NCBI RefSeq assembly: GCF_026735135.1
Contig: NZ_JAPQER010000001.1
Location: 565,500-629,499 of the forward strand
From: Clostridium aestuarii
GTDB taxonomy: Bacteria > Bacillota > Clostridia > Clostridiales > Clostridiaceae
Direction: 5' to 3'
Length of the DNA: 64,000 nucleotides
The notes beneath the pieces are model-generated. The model worked only from the letters and a program-made list of their open reading frames with translations, had not been told where the DNA came from and searched no databases. A program made the translations under genes and the position numbers. Every line of letters begins with the position of its first letter. Position 1 is the first letter of the stretch. This document shows, one piece after another, positions 38,820 through 46,453 of this stretch.

Positions 38820-39103
38820 ATAAAAACATATCTAAAAATATTTATTACAACATTTAGTTTATCTTTTAAACTTATTTTATTATTTTTTTATATATTTTTC
38901 AATACATTTTTTTATATTTTTTTATATTTTTTAATTTTTATTTATTTTTATTTGTTTTTTATTATTTATATTTTTATTAAATATATGGTTCTATTACATG
39001 TATTTAAACTTTCTTATTATATAATTTCCTCTTACTCTTTAAGTAATAATTGTTATGTAATTTTAATCTCCCAAATTACACAACAATTATTATTAATAAC
39101 TAA
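38820..39103. other. AT-rich spacer, no gene seen
   Basis: About 280 bases between the symporter stop and iolJ, including a low-complexity TTTTTATATTTTTT tract at 38880-38990. I see no ORF with a ribosome binding site and no clear terminator hairpin. It probably holds the iolJ promoter. Confidence 0.5.
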
Positions 39104-40693
39104 TTAAGCAACAATTCCTATTTTTGAAAAGAATGCATATATTACTAGTATCATTATGCATATAAAAATCGATATAGGTTTAGCATATTTCCAAGGAGTT
39201 ATATCTACCTGCTCAGTATATTTTTGTACATAGTCTGTTTCTCTTGGTCGTATTTTTCCAATAAAAAGCATAATTGAAACACTTATTATAAATAATACAA
39301 AGAGTACATGTAAGAAATGTATATCCCTTGCTAGGAATTTAGAAGCACCATACAAAATAATGTGAACAACAAGTGCTATTTTAGGAGCAATAGCTGGAAC
39401 CTTTTTACTAAAGAAGCCAACCATAACCGCAGCTAAAATTGGTATATTATAAAATCCAAAACATTCTTGTAAATATACAAATAGTCCTGATGGAGCATAA
39501 AGAATAAACGGAGCTATTATCATTGAAGCAATTGCTAAACAAACCCCAAATCTTTTCCCTACTTTTACCACTTCAGTATCTGCTGCATCCGGGTTAATGA
39601 TAGGTCTATAAATATCTAGCGTAAATAATGTTACCGAACTATTTAACGCACTATTAAATGAGCTTAAAATTGCTCCAAACAATACTGCTGCAAAGAAACC
39701 AGCTAAAGGTCTAGGTAAAACGTCAAGTACTAAAGTGGGATATGCCATATCTGGATTAGATATTGAATTTCCATACAAACTAAAAGCAATAATTCCTGGT
39801 AGTACTAAGAAAATAGGTCCCCATAATTTTAAAAAACCTGCAAAGAGAACTCCCTTTTGTCCTTCTTTTAAATTTTTAGCTCCAAGAGTTCTTTGAATAA
39901 TAGATTGGTTTGTACACCAATAAAATAAATTATTAAAAGTTAATCCAGTAAATAAAACTGGCCAAGGCATTGGAGATTCAGGTCCACCTATAGCATTTAG
40001 TTTTTGAGGATTTACTGTTACCAAATGATTGATTCCAGCTGTAAAACTACCTCCTCCTAATTTGGTTAGACCAAGTATAGGAATCAACATTCCACCAATT
40101 ATTAAGCCCATACCATTAAATGTATCTGATACAGCAACTGCTTTAAGCCCACCAAAAATGGCATAAATAGAACCAACTATTCCTATTGCCCAAACTGTTA
40201 TCCAAAGAGCTGGCATTTCACCAATTCCGAAAACTTCTGGTATATTAAATAGTTTAACTAAAACTAAAGCTCCAGAATACAATACCGTTGGAAGATAAGT
40301 TGCAGCATATCCAATTAAGAATAAAACAGATACTATCTGTCTTGTTTTTTTATCATAACGTTCTTCTAAAAAATCAGGTATTGTTGTTATACCACTTTTT
40401 AGATATCTAGGTAAAAATATCAATGCCATGCATACTAGCGCAAAAGAAGCTGTTATTTCCCATGCCATTAAAGCCATGGTATTATTATATGCTTGTCCGT
40501 TTAGCCCAACCACTTGTTCTGTTGATAGATTTGTCAACATCAATGACCCACCAATAAAAACACCTGTTAAACTTCTTCCACCAAGAAAATAACCGTCTTG
40601 TGTATCTACATTGTCATCGCGAGTCTTATACCATGATAATATTGCTACTAACGTTGTAAAACCAACAAATGATAAAATTATTACTGCACTCAT
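39104..40693 (-). CDS. Sodium:solute symporter (SSS family), probable inositol/sugar transporter
   Basis: About 529 residues with 13-14 hydrophobic segments. SSS/SLC5 signatures: YFLGGRSLTGVFIGGSLMLTNLS near residue 35, AIFGGLKAVAVSDTFNG near 180 and SSFNSALNSSVTLFTLDIYRP near 345. The upstream open frame to 40750 has no ribosome binding site; ATG 40693 has AGGAGG seven bases before it. Location at the head of the inositol genes suggests myo-inositol (or a related polyol) as substrate, driven by Na+. Confidence 0.88.
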   Translation of the reverse strand: MSAVIILSFVGFTTLVAILSWYKTRDDNVDTQDGYFLGGRSLTGVFIGGSLMLTNLSTEQVVGLNGQAYNNTMALMAWEITASFALVCMALIFLPRYLKSGITTIPDFLEERYDKKTRQIVSVLFLIGYAATYLPTVLYSGALVLVKLFNIPEVFGIGEMPALWITVWAIGIVGSIYAIFGGLKAVAVSDTFNGMGLIIGGMLIPILGLTKLGGGSFTAGINHLVTVNPQKLNAIGGPESPMPWPVLFTGLTFNNLFYWCTNQSIIQRTLGAKNLKEGQKGVLFAGFLKLWGPIFLVLPGIIAFSLYGNSISNPDMAYPTLVLDVLPRPLAGFFAAVLFGAILSSFNSALNSSVTLFTLDIYRPIINPDAADTEVVKVGKRFGVCLAIASMIIAPFILYAPSGLFVYLQECFGFYNIPILAAVMVGFFSKKVPAIAPKIALVVHIILYGASKFLARDIHFLHVLFVLFIISVSIMLFIGKIRPRETDYVQKYTEQVDITPWKYAKPISIFICIMILVIYAFFSKIGIVA

Positions 40694-40743
40694 CCTTTTT
40701 CCTCCTATTCTCAATTTAAAATTCCTATATACTTGTTTTACTT

Positions 40744-41300
40744 CAAACATAAAATAATCATCTTTGGTTTATTGTAGAATTCATATTTTTGATTATATAT
40801 TTATATTTAAACCTCCTTTTACCTAAATTTATAAATTATATAGTATTTAGCTCACTTTATCATTAAACAACCCCTGAAAATACAATATTTGTAATATATC
40901 TATATAAAATCATTTCTTTTACTTGCTGTGTTTGTTTTATTATTTTTTATTTTTATTTTTTATTATTTTTTATTTTTATTTTTTTATTGTTTTTTTATTT
41001 TTTTTATTGCTTTTATTTATTTTTATTATAAACGTTTCCATTTGAATTGTAAATATTTTTGTAAATATTTTTAATTTTTTTTTAAAATTAACAATTCTTA
41101 AAATATTTTGTTTATAGATATTCAAAGCCAAATTTAAACTTGTTTAAAAGTACTTATTATAAATCTTAGTAACTTAAATTGATTCCTTATTAAAACTTAA
41201 ATTTTTTTTTAAAATTCAGCATAAAAATAAAGAAAAGAAAATCAATAATGAATTTTCTTTTCTTCATAATTTTTTTAACTTATTAGATAATTGTAAAATC
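40744..41300. other. AT-rich control region upstream of the symporter
   Basis: About 550 bases without a gene. It holds a low-complexity run built from ATTTTT-type units at 40930-41020, a LacI/CcpA-like site at 41027-41040 (listed separately), and a hairpin AAGAAAAGAAAAT/ATTTTCTTTTCTT at 41230-41264 that may be an old terminator. No ORF with a ribosome binding site was found. Confidence 0.5.
41027..41040 (-). promoter_or_regulatory. cre-like / LacI-type operator
   Basis: Minus-strand TGGAAACGTTTATA agrees with the cre consensus TGWAANCGNTNWCA at 12 of 14 positions by my count. It lies about 335 bases upstream of the symporter ATG. It could mediate CcpA carbon-catabolite control or bind the local LacI regulator. 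Confidence 0.4.
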
Positions 41301-41305
41301 AAACA

Positions 41306-41341
41306 CAAAAGCTAACCTGTTTAATAATTTACAAGTTAGCA
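41306..41341 (-). terminator. Terminator after the DeoR-family gene
   Basis: Minus-strand hairpin GCTAACTTGT/ACAGGTTAGC followed by TTTTGTGTTT. Confidence 0.65.
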
Positions 41342-41355
41342 GTATTTTTAAACCA

Positions 41356-42119
41356 TTATTCACATATAAGTAATCGTTTTTCTTTTTTATCAAATATTTC
41401 TTTATATTGTTTATCTATTTTATTAGTAATAATACAGTCAGGTGAATCAAGTGATGCCACATATACCAACCCTATTTTATTATATTTCGAGTCATCTATC
41501 ATTAATGTCCAATTATTTGTAATATCAGATATACCTCTATATATGTACGCACTAAATTCTTTAGTTACTGTTAATCCAGCATTCAAATCAACCCCCGTTA
41601 CACTAGTGAATGCCCTATTAACATATATTCCTTCAAATGTATTACTAGTTTTTTTGCCTAAAGTAAATTTAATTCCATTCTGGCATATAACTTCTCCTCC
41701 AATCAATATAACATTCTTACAATTAGGAAGAAGTAAATCTAGTATACTTATATTATTAGTAACCACTGAAATTTCATCTTCTTTTTTTATTCTTTGTGCT
41801 AAAAGATAGCAAGTAGTACCTGAACCTATAAATATTGACTCACCTTTTTGTATTGTTTTGTAAGCAGTTTCAACAATTTTTTCTTTTTGATCTAAATTAC
41901 TAATACTTATTTCTTCGCTGCTAAATTTATTTTTTTTCGTTTCAATTAATACTGCTCCTCCATGTATTTTTTCAAGAAATCCTTCATCTTGTAGTTTATC
42001 TAAATCTTTTCTTACAGTTACATCACTTACTCCTAAAATTTCAGTTAATGAATTAATGTCTATTTTTTTCTTGTTTTTTAAGATTTGTTTAATTTTTCCA
42101 TTCTCTCAACTATTAACAT
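41356..42119 (-). pseudogene. DeoR-family regulator with a frameshift near the start
   Basis: The frame that encodes a full DeoR protein is open from about 42105 to 41356. It reads a winged HTH (INSLTEILGVSDVTVRKDLDKL), the family HGGAVL link, the sugar-phosphate domain with SIFIGSGTTCYLLA, and VVTNN. But it has no ATG, GTG or TTG before GTG 41766, and TGA at 42108-42106 closes it upstream. An ATG at 42119 opens MLIVERMEK in the other frame. The two would join perfectly if the A5 run at 42097-42093 were A6, giving MEKIKQILKNKKKIDINSL, a normal DeoR N-terminus. So this is a one-base deletion: a recent pseudogene, a sequencing error, or a phase-variable site. Probable original role: IolR-like control of the inositol cluster. 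Confidence 0.75.
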
Positions 42120-42497
42120 TACCTTATCTATTCCCTTCTTTAAAAAATTTTACTTATATTATATACATATTATGTGAAAAACATTGTGAAACTTTATTCT
42201 CATTTAACGTCTTTACACTATATTACTATATACTTCTTTATAATTATAGTTTATATTTTTATTTTTAGTAATACTCTGTCCTTTTTTATTTTAATTTTAC
42301 TTTTTTTAATTTTAATTATCAATATATATTTTATATTTATTATTAGTTGATATTTTTATAAAATATAAAACCATATAAAATATTAAACTTATTTTACTTA
42401 TAAAATATTTTTTCATATTGTTGTAACCAAAAAGTAGGATATCTTTACAAATACGCAATTGAAAATAATATTTCAACTACAAACTTTACAATTTAGC
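42120..42497. other. AT-rich intergenic region, no gene seen
   Basis: About 380 bases between the divergent DeoR-like gene and the NSS transporter leader. Very AT-rich; the only open frames have no ribosome binding site and low-complexity products. Confidence 0.5.
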
Positions 42498-42526
42498 TTG
42501 AATTATCAAATATATTATGCTATACT
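42498..42526 (+). promoter_or_regulatory. Sigma-A promoter of the NSS transporter leader
   Basis: TTGAAT (42498-42503), 17-base spacer, TATACT (42521-42526). Start of transcription is expected near 42533, just ahead of the leader ORF's ribosome binding site. Confidence 0.65.
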
Positions 42527-42556
42527 TGTTGAAAATTAACTTTTAGGAGAAAGATT

Positions 42557-42628
42557 ATGCAACTTATGAGTAAACTAATAAATTTAAAGTCAAAAACTAA
42601 TAGAGTCTTTATTAACCATTTTAGATAG
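42557..42628 (+). CDS. Leader peptide, 23 codons, of the transporter attenuator
   Basis: ATG 42557 follows TTTTAGGAGA with ideal spacing. The peptide begins MQLMSKLINLKSK and ends RVFINHFR before TAG 42626-42628. There is no run of one amino acid; Leu, Lys and Asn occur three times each, Phe and Arg twice. The stop codon touches the first segment of the downstream RNA switch, so a ribosome at the stop would cover it. Hydrophilic, basic, no homologue recognised. Confidence 0.55.
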   Translation: MQLMSKLINLKSKTNRVFINHFR

Positions 42629-42760
42629 GGTTTGTATATATGAATTTTTCATCATAGATACAGGCCCTGTAAGTATTGTTTTATAGGGTTTGTATCTATG
42701 GTGGTTATATAATAATAGTTTATTAGCCACGTAGATATTTTTGTCTATGTGGCTTTTTTA
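42627..42760 (+). promoter_or_regulatory. Candidate ribosome-sensing attenuator of the NSS transporter
   Basis: Segments: A 42627-42643 (AGGGTTTGTATATATGA), B 42650-42668, A' 42685-42706, C 42725-42737, D 42744-42754. B can pair with A (one mismatch, two G-U) or better with A' (AGGG and TGTATCTATG exact). A' can instead pair with C (TATCTA-TG-TGG, one bulge). C pairs with D to form the terminator AGCCACGTAGA/TCTATGTGGCT followed by six T. So A:B frees A' to form the antiterminator A':C, whereas covering A lets B:A' form and the terminator fold. Structure is seen in the sequence; regulation is inferred. Confidence 0.65.
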
Positions 42761-42793
42761 TATTTATTTTACATTATCAAAGGGGGTTTACTA

Positions 42794-44107
42794 ATGAAAG
42801 AAAGAGAAAGCTTTTCAGGAAAGCTGGGTTTTATATTATCATGTATAGGATCGGCAATAGGTTTAGGTAACATTTGGATGTTTTCATGGAGACTTGGTCA
42901 GTATGGAGGTGCTGCATTTCTTGTACCATATTGTATCTTTGTGTTTATATTAGGTTCAATAGGATTAATGGGAGAATTTGCACTTGGAAGATCTAGAAAA
43001 AAAGGTTCTTTTGGAGGTATTAAAGAAATATTCAAAGAAAAGAATTTACCTTTTGGTTCTATAATTGCAACCATACCAACAATAGGATTAACTGGAATAC
43101 TTATATTTTATACTGTAGTAGTTGGATGGATTATTAGATATTTTTATGCATCTTTAATAGGTACTTTCAATAAAGTTGATATTCCAACTTATTTTTCAAA
43201 CTTTGCAGGAACATCTTCAAGCATTCCATGGCATGCTCTAGCTGTATTACTTACTATTATTGTAGTTACACTAGGCGTAACCAAGGGAATTGAAAAGGTA
43301 AATAAAATTGTAATGCCCGCACTTTTTATAATATTTATTATATTGATGATAAGATCATTAACTCTTCCTGGAGCTGTAAAAGGAATAAAATATTTACTTA
43401 TACCTGACTGGTCATATTTATTAAAACCTATAACTTGGGTTATGGCTTTAGGTCAAGCTTTCTTTACAGTATCACTTACTGGATGTGCACTTGTAGTATA
43501 TGGTAGTTATCTAAATGATGATATAGATATTCCTTCTGCTGCAATACACACAGTAATTTTTGACACTATATCTGCTTTACTTGCATCTTTTATAATTATT
43601 CCATCTGCTTTTGCTTTTGGATTAGACCCAACTGCAGGACCAGCTTTGTTATTTATAACCGTACCTTCTATATTTAAAATGATGCCAGGTGGAAATATAT
43701 TTGGTGCACTATTTTTCTTAAGTATAATTTTTGCTTCTGTTTCTTCTGCAATAAATATGATGGAAGGTCCTGTAGAAGCTCTAATGCACCAATTTAACTG
43801 GAAAAGAACTAATACAGTTTTCATAGTTGGATTATTTTCCTTTATTGCTGCTATTCCATTAGACTTGAGTATGGCAAAATTCGGAGCTTTTTCTGATTTT
43901 ATTACAGTTTATATTTCACCATTAGGAGCAGTACTAGCTGCAATAGCTTTCTTTTGGATTTATGGAGCTGAAAAAGCAAGAATTCAAATAAATAAAGGCT
44001 CTGCCAAACCTTTAGGAAAATGGCTGGAACCTGCTGGTAAATATATGTTTGTAAGTATTTCCATAATTGTTTTAATTCTTGGAATTATATACGGAGGTAT
44101 TGGCTAA
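42794..44107 (+). CDS. NSS-family sodium-dependent amino acid transporter
   Basis: LeuT-fold neurotransmitter:sodium symporter family, about 437 residues and 11-12 membrane segments. TM1 is GFILSCIGSAIGLGNIWMFSWRLGQYGGAAFLVPY, with the unwound Na+/substrate site at AIGLGN. TM6 region is ALGQAFFTVSLTG, and TM8 has SSAINMMEG. The open frame reaches 42749, but those codons run through the terminator; ATG 42794 with AGGGGG is the start. The amino acid substrate is unknown. Expression is probably set by the leader attenuator. Confidence 0.92.
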   Translation: MKERESFSGKLGFILSCIGSAIGLGNIWMFSWRLGQYGGAAFLVPYCIFVFILGSIGLMGEFALGRSRKKGSFGGIKEIFKEKNLPFGSIIATIPTIGLTGILIFYTVVVGWIIRYFYASLIGTFNKVDIPTYFSNFAGTSSSIPWHALAVLLTIIVVTLGVTKGIEKVNKIVMPALFIIFIILMIRSLTLPGAVKGIKYLLIPDWSYLLKPITWVMALGQAFFTVSLTGCALVVYGSYLNDDIDIPSAAIHTVIFDTISALLASFIIIPSAFAFGLDPTAGPALLFITVPSIFKMMPGGNIFGALFFLSIIFASVSSAINMMEGPVEALMHQFNWKRTNTVFIVGLFSFIAAIPLDLSMAKFGAFSDFITVYISPLGAVLAAIAFFWIYGAEKARIQINKGSAKPLGKWLEPAGKYMFVSISIIVLILGIIYGGIG

Positions 44108-44150
44108 TATAAAAATTAAACTTTAAAATTTAAATTTAAATTCAATTAAC

Positions 44151-44197
44151 AAATATAAGCATCAAACTTTAAATCTTAAAGTTTGATGCTTATATTT
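44151..44197. terminator. Perfect 22-bp bidirectional terminator
   Basis: Arms 44151-44172 and 44176-44197 with loop ATC (core AAGCATCAAACTTTAA), T-rich on the plus side. It separates the convergent NSS transporter and lipoprotein genes. Confidence 0.85.
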
Positions 44198-45423
44198 TAA
44201 TCTTTTAATTTATTTAATTCATCTTCTACTCTATTAAAGGTAACCTCTCTGTTAATATCTAATATAGTATCTTGAAGAAAATATCCTTCTTTTAAAAGTT
44301 CTTTAAGCAACTCTAAAGATATATTAAATTTTTCTTTAGCTTTATTTTTGTTTTTTTGTTCTAAGTAACTTCTTCCAAGTTCAAAATACATATCTGAAAG
44401 TTCTTTCTGCATATCCATATAATAAAAATCATTATCATTAATTATTTTTTCTCTATTAGTATCTATTATTTTTGTTATTTCTTTAGAAATTCCTAATAAA
44501 ATATCTTCTGCTTTTTTATATTCTTCTAATTCATTTAACGCTTTTGCTTTTAGCAAATAAAATTTATAATCTTCTATTTCATAAATCCCATCTTTGTTTT
44601 TATTTATTTGAAAAACCTTTTCTATTGATTCCAGTGCCTCTTTTGCTCTATTGGCCTTAATCTGCATGTCTATAAAATAATACCATGCAAATTTGAACTC
44701 CTTCAAATGTTCTCTCCCAAAATATTTAGGATTATTATCTATACAATTCTCAAAATATACTGGATATTCTTTTTCAGCACATGTAAATTTTTCCCTATTA
44801 AATCTTATTACATCAACCGAATATATATTGGCTCCTTGATTTAACCATCCGCCAAAAACAATTCCTTTATCATCATTCAAAGAATTGTTTAATATCTGAA
44901 ATTTATTCCACAAGCCTAATTCTAATTTTTCAAATTTATCCTTTTTAAAATTATATACAGTATATTCAGAACCTGCGCGAGTACTTATTAATTTCCCTAG
45001 TATAAGACTTTTTTTTGTACTATCATATACATTTACAAGTTGTACCATTGATATTGCATTTGCTTGACTTTTATCTTCAAAAATTTTTATCCATTTGTTA
45101 TTATTTTTCTTCAACACAAAAAATCCATTTTCGAATTTTTCTTTATTTTTAAAAAATACCACAACTTCATCTATATCATCATTATCTACATCTAGTTTAT
45201 ATATAGATTCATTTCCTACTATCCTATCTTCCTCTAAAATCTTCGCACCTTGAGGAATGAACCTATTGGCTATATCTTTTAAATTTTCGCTACTCTTAAT
45301 TTGTTTATTCACAATTTGAGGTTGTTTACTGACTGCCGCCTGAGTAGTATGTGCAGAACACCCATTCAAAAACACTCCACTAACTATAAATCCACTTAAA
45401 ATCACTTTTGATACTTTGTTCAT
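44197..45423 (-). CDS. Lipoprotein with C-terminal TPR-like region, unknown function
   Basis: 408 residues. Lipobox FLNGC with Cys22 after a short signal peptide, so anchored on the outer face of the membrane. Residues about 60-215 look like a beta-propeller or FG-GAP-like region, with an acidic LDVDNDDIDEVVV motif that may bind calcium. Residues 230-408 are helical with TPR-like spacing (FAWYYFIDMQIKANRAKEAL, YFELGRSYLEQKNKNKAKEKF). No function recognised. The start is preceded by a GGGGGG site, with a perfect 29-bp palindrome further upstream. Confidence 0.75.
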   Translation of the reverse strand: MNKVSKVILSGFIVSGVFLNGCSAHTTQAAVSKQPQIVNKQIKSSENLKDIANRFIPQGAKILEEDRIVGNESIYKLDVDNDDIDEVVVFFKNKEKFENGFFVLKKNNNKWIKIFEDKSQANAISMVQLVNVYDSTKKSLILGKLISTRAGSEYTVYNFKKDKFEKLELGLWNKFQILNNSLNDDKGIVFGGWLNQGANIYSVDVIRFNREKFTCAEKEYPVYFENCIDNNPKYFGREHLKEFKFAWYYFIDMQIKANRAKEALESIEKVFQINKNKDGIYEIEDYKFYLLKAKALNELEEYKKAEDILLGISKEITKIIDTNREKIINDNDFYYMDMQKELSDMYFELGRSYLEQKNKNKAKEKFNISLELLKELLKEGYFLQDTILDINREVTFNRVEDELNKLKD

Positions 45424-45436
45424 TTGTGTCCCCCCA

Positions 45437-45501
45437 ACATTTATGTAATTATTTAATAAATATTATACACCCTAATATTTATTAAATAATTACATAAATG
45501 T
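45437..45501. repeat. Perfect 29-bp inverted repeat upstream of the lipoprotein gene
   Basis: Arms 45437-45465 and 45473-45501 are exact reverse complements around a 7-base centre TACACCC; arm begins ACATTTATGTAATTATT. On the minus strand the centre reads GGGTGTATAAT, so a -10-like hexamer straddles the loop. No U-tract follows on the minus strand. Confidence 0.85.
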
Positions 45502-45509
45502 AAAAAAAA

Positions 45510-46214
45510 TCATAAAATTCTTCCTTTTTTGTATTCTGGAACATAGTCTATAATATCTTTCTTACAGCAATATCTCAAGTCTTCTTCTAACCCCAAATTA
45601 ATAAGTGTATTATAGTGTTTTGCTTTTTTTACAAAGCTTATAATATCACTATTTTGCTTATAAACATACTGTGCCGTTATTGCTATATCTGATAATTCTA
45701 CTTCCTTATTATTTAAAATACATTCTATAATGTACCCACTACATATAAAATCATCTATAGAAAATTGACTATCAGTACCCGCATTGATTATAACTACATC
45801 ATCTTTTAATTTCAAAATTTTTTCTGCAACAGCCTTGGCATTTATTAATGCTCCTATTAAAAGATTTTTAGCTGCCACAGCTCTATTTATAGCCTTTGTA
45901 CCATTAGTTGTTGTCATAACCAAAATCTTATCTTCTGCAATATTTTTTTTGTATTCTAAAGGAGAATTTGAAAAATCAAATCCATCTATTTTCTTAGCAT
46001 TTCGTTCTCCCCCAAGAACATACTTTTCTCTACTGTTTTTCACTATATTTTTAGCTTCTTCTATATTAGTTACAGGTATTACATAGTTGCACCCATTATT
46101 CATTGCAGTTACTATAACAGATGTCGCTCTTAGCATATCTATAATCACTACTGTTTTATTTTTGATTTTTTCTTCTTTTATATCATCTGCTGATATAATT
46201 ATATCTATTTTCAT
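45510..46214 (-). CDS. ComB-like 2-phosphosulfolactate phosphatase family protein
   Basis: About 234 residues of the ComB family, Mg-dependent phosphatases. Motifs: [21 protein letters not shown] at the N-terminus, [19 protein letters not shown] near 70 and [13 protein letters not shown] near 100. In methanogens the family makes coenzyme M precursors; in clostridia the true substrate is unknown. A start at 46235 has no ribosome binding site; ATG 46214 lies 11 bases after AGGAG. Confidence 0.85.
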   Translation of the reverse strand: MKIDIIISADDIKEEKIKNKTVVIIDMLRATSVIVTAMNNGCNYVIPVTNIEEAKNIVKNSREKYVLGGERNAKKIDGFDFSNSPLEYKKNIAEDKILVMTTTNGTKAINRAVAAKNLLIGALINAKAVAEKILKLKDDVVIINAGTDSQFSIDDFICSGYIIECILNNKEVELSDIAITAQYVYKQNSDIISFVKKAKHYNTLINLGLEEDLRYCCKKDIIDYVPEYKKGRIL

Positions 46215-46352
46215 CTTATCTAATTCTCCTTCCATAATTTAAGTATTTATTTTTATTTTAGAAATTATCTAATACCCAATGTTCTCTCTAAAACACCCTT
46301 TGGTTTCGTAAATAAATTTCAAACTTTATTATCTTTTTTAACAATAAAAATG

Positions 46353-46442
46353 GGCTGTATCAAATAAATTTTATATACAATATACTTGTTTATAATCTAA
46401 AAATCGCTCAGTATATTGTACTTTTTTTATTTTTATACAGCC
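46353..46442. repeat. 90-bp inverted-repeat element (MITE-like or complex terminator)
   Basis: Ends GGCTGTAT (46353-46360) and ATACAGCC (46435-46442); a second internal pair ACAATATAC (46377-46385)/GTATATTGT (46411-46419). The whole can fold as one imperfect hairpin. It sits between comB and the M18 peptidase gene, downstream of the latter. The GGCTGTAT ends resemble the GGCTGT ends of several IS families, but no transposase or clear target duplication was found. Confidence 0.5.
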
Positions 46443-46453
46443 TCTTTTAAAAA

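Noticed and set aside
40910..41030. Repeating ATTTTT units as a CRISPR or satellite array
   Set aside because: Irregular low-complexity AT tract without conserved repeats and spacers. No CRISPR array seen anywhere in the window.
42056..42268. 70-codon plus-strand frame near the DeoR gene
   Set aside because: Low-complexity Phe/Leu/Tyr-rich product, no ribosome binding site, and it overlaps the HTH part of the DeoR frame on the other strand.
42627..42760. Known riboswitch or T-box upstream of the NSS gene
   Set aside because: No GGNACCGCG motif, no glycine, lysine, SAM or purine signature; the pairing scheme fits ribosome-controlled attenuation better.
42749..42793. N-terminal extension of the NSS transporter
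   Set aside because: The codons lie in the attenuator terminator; ATG 42794 has AGGGGG upstream.
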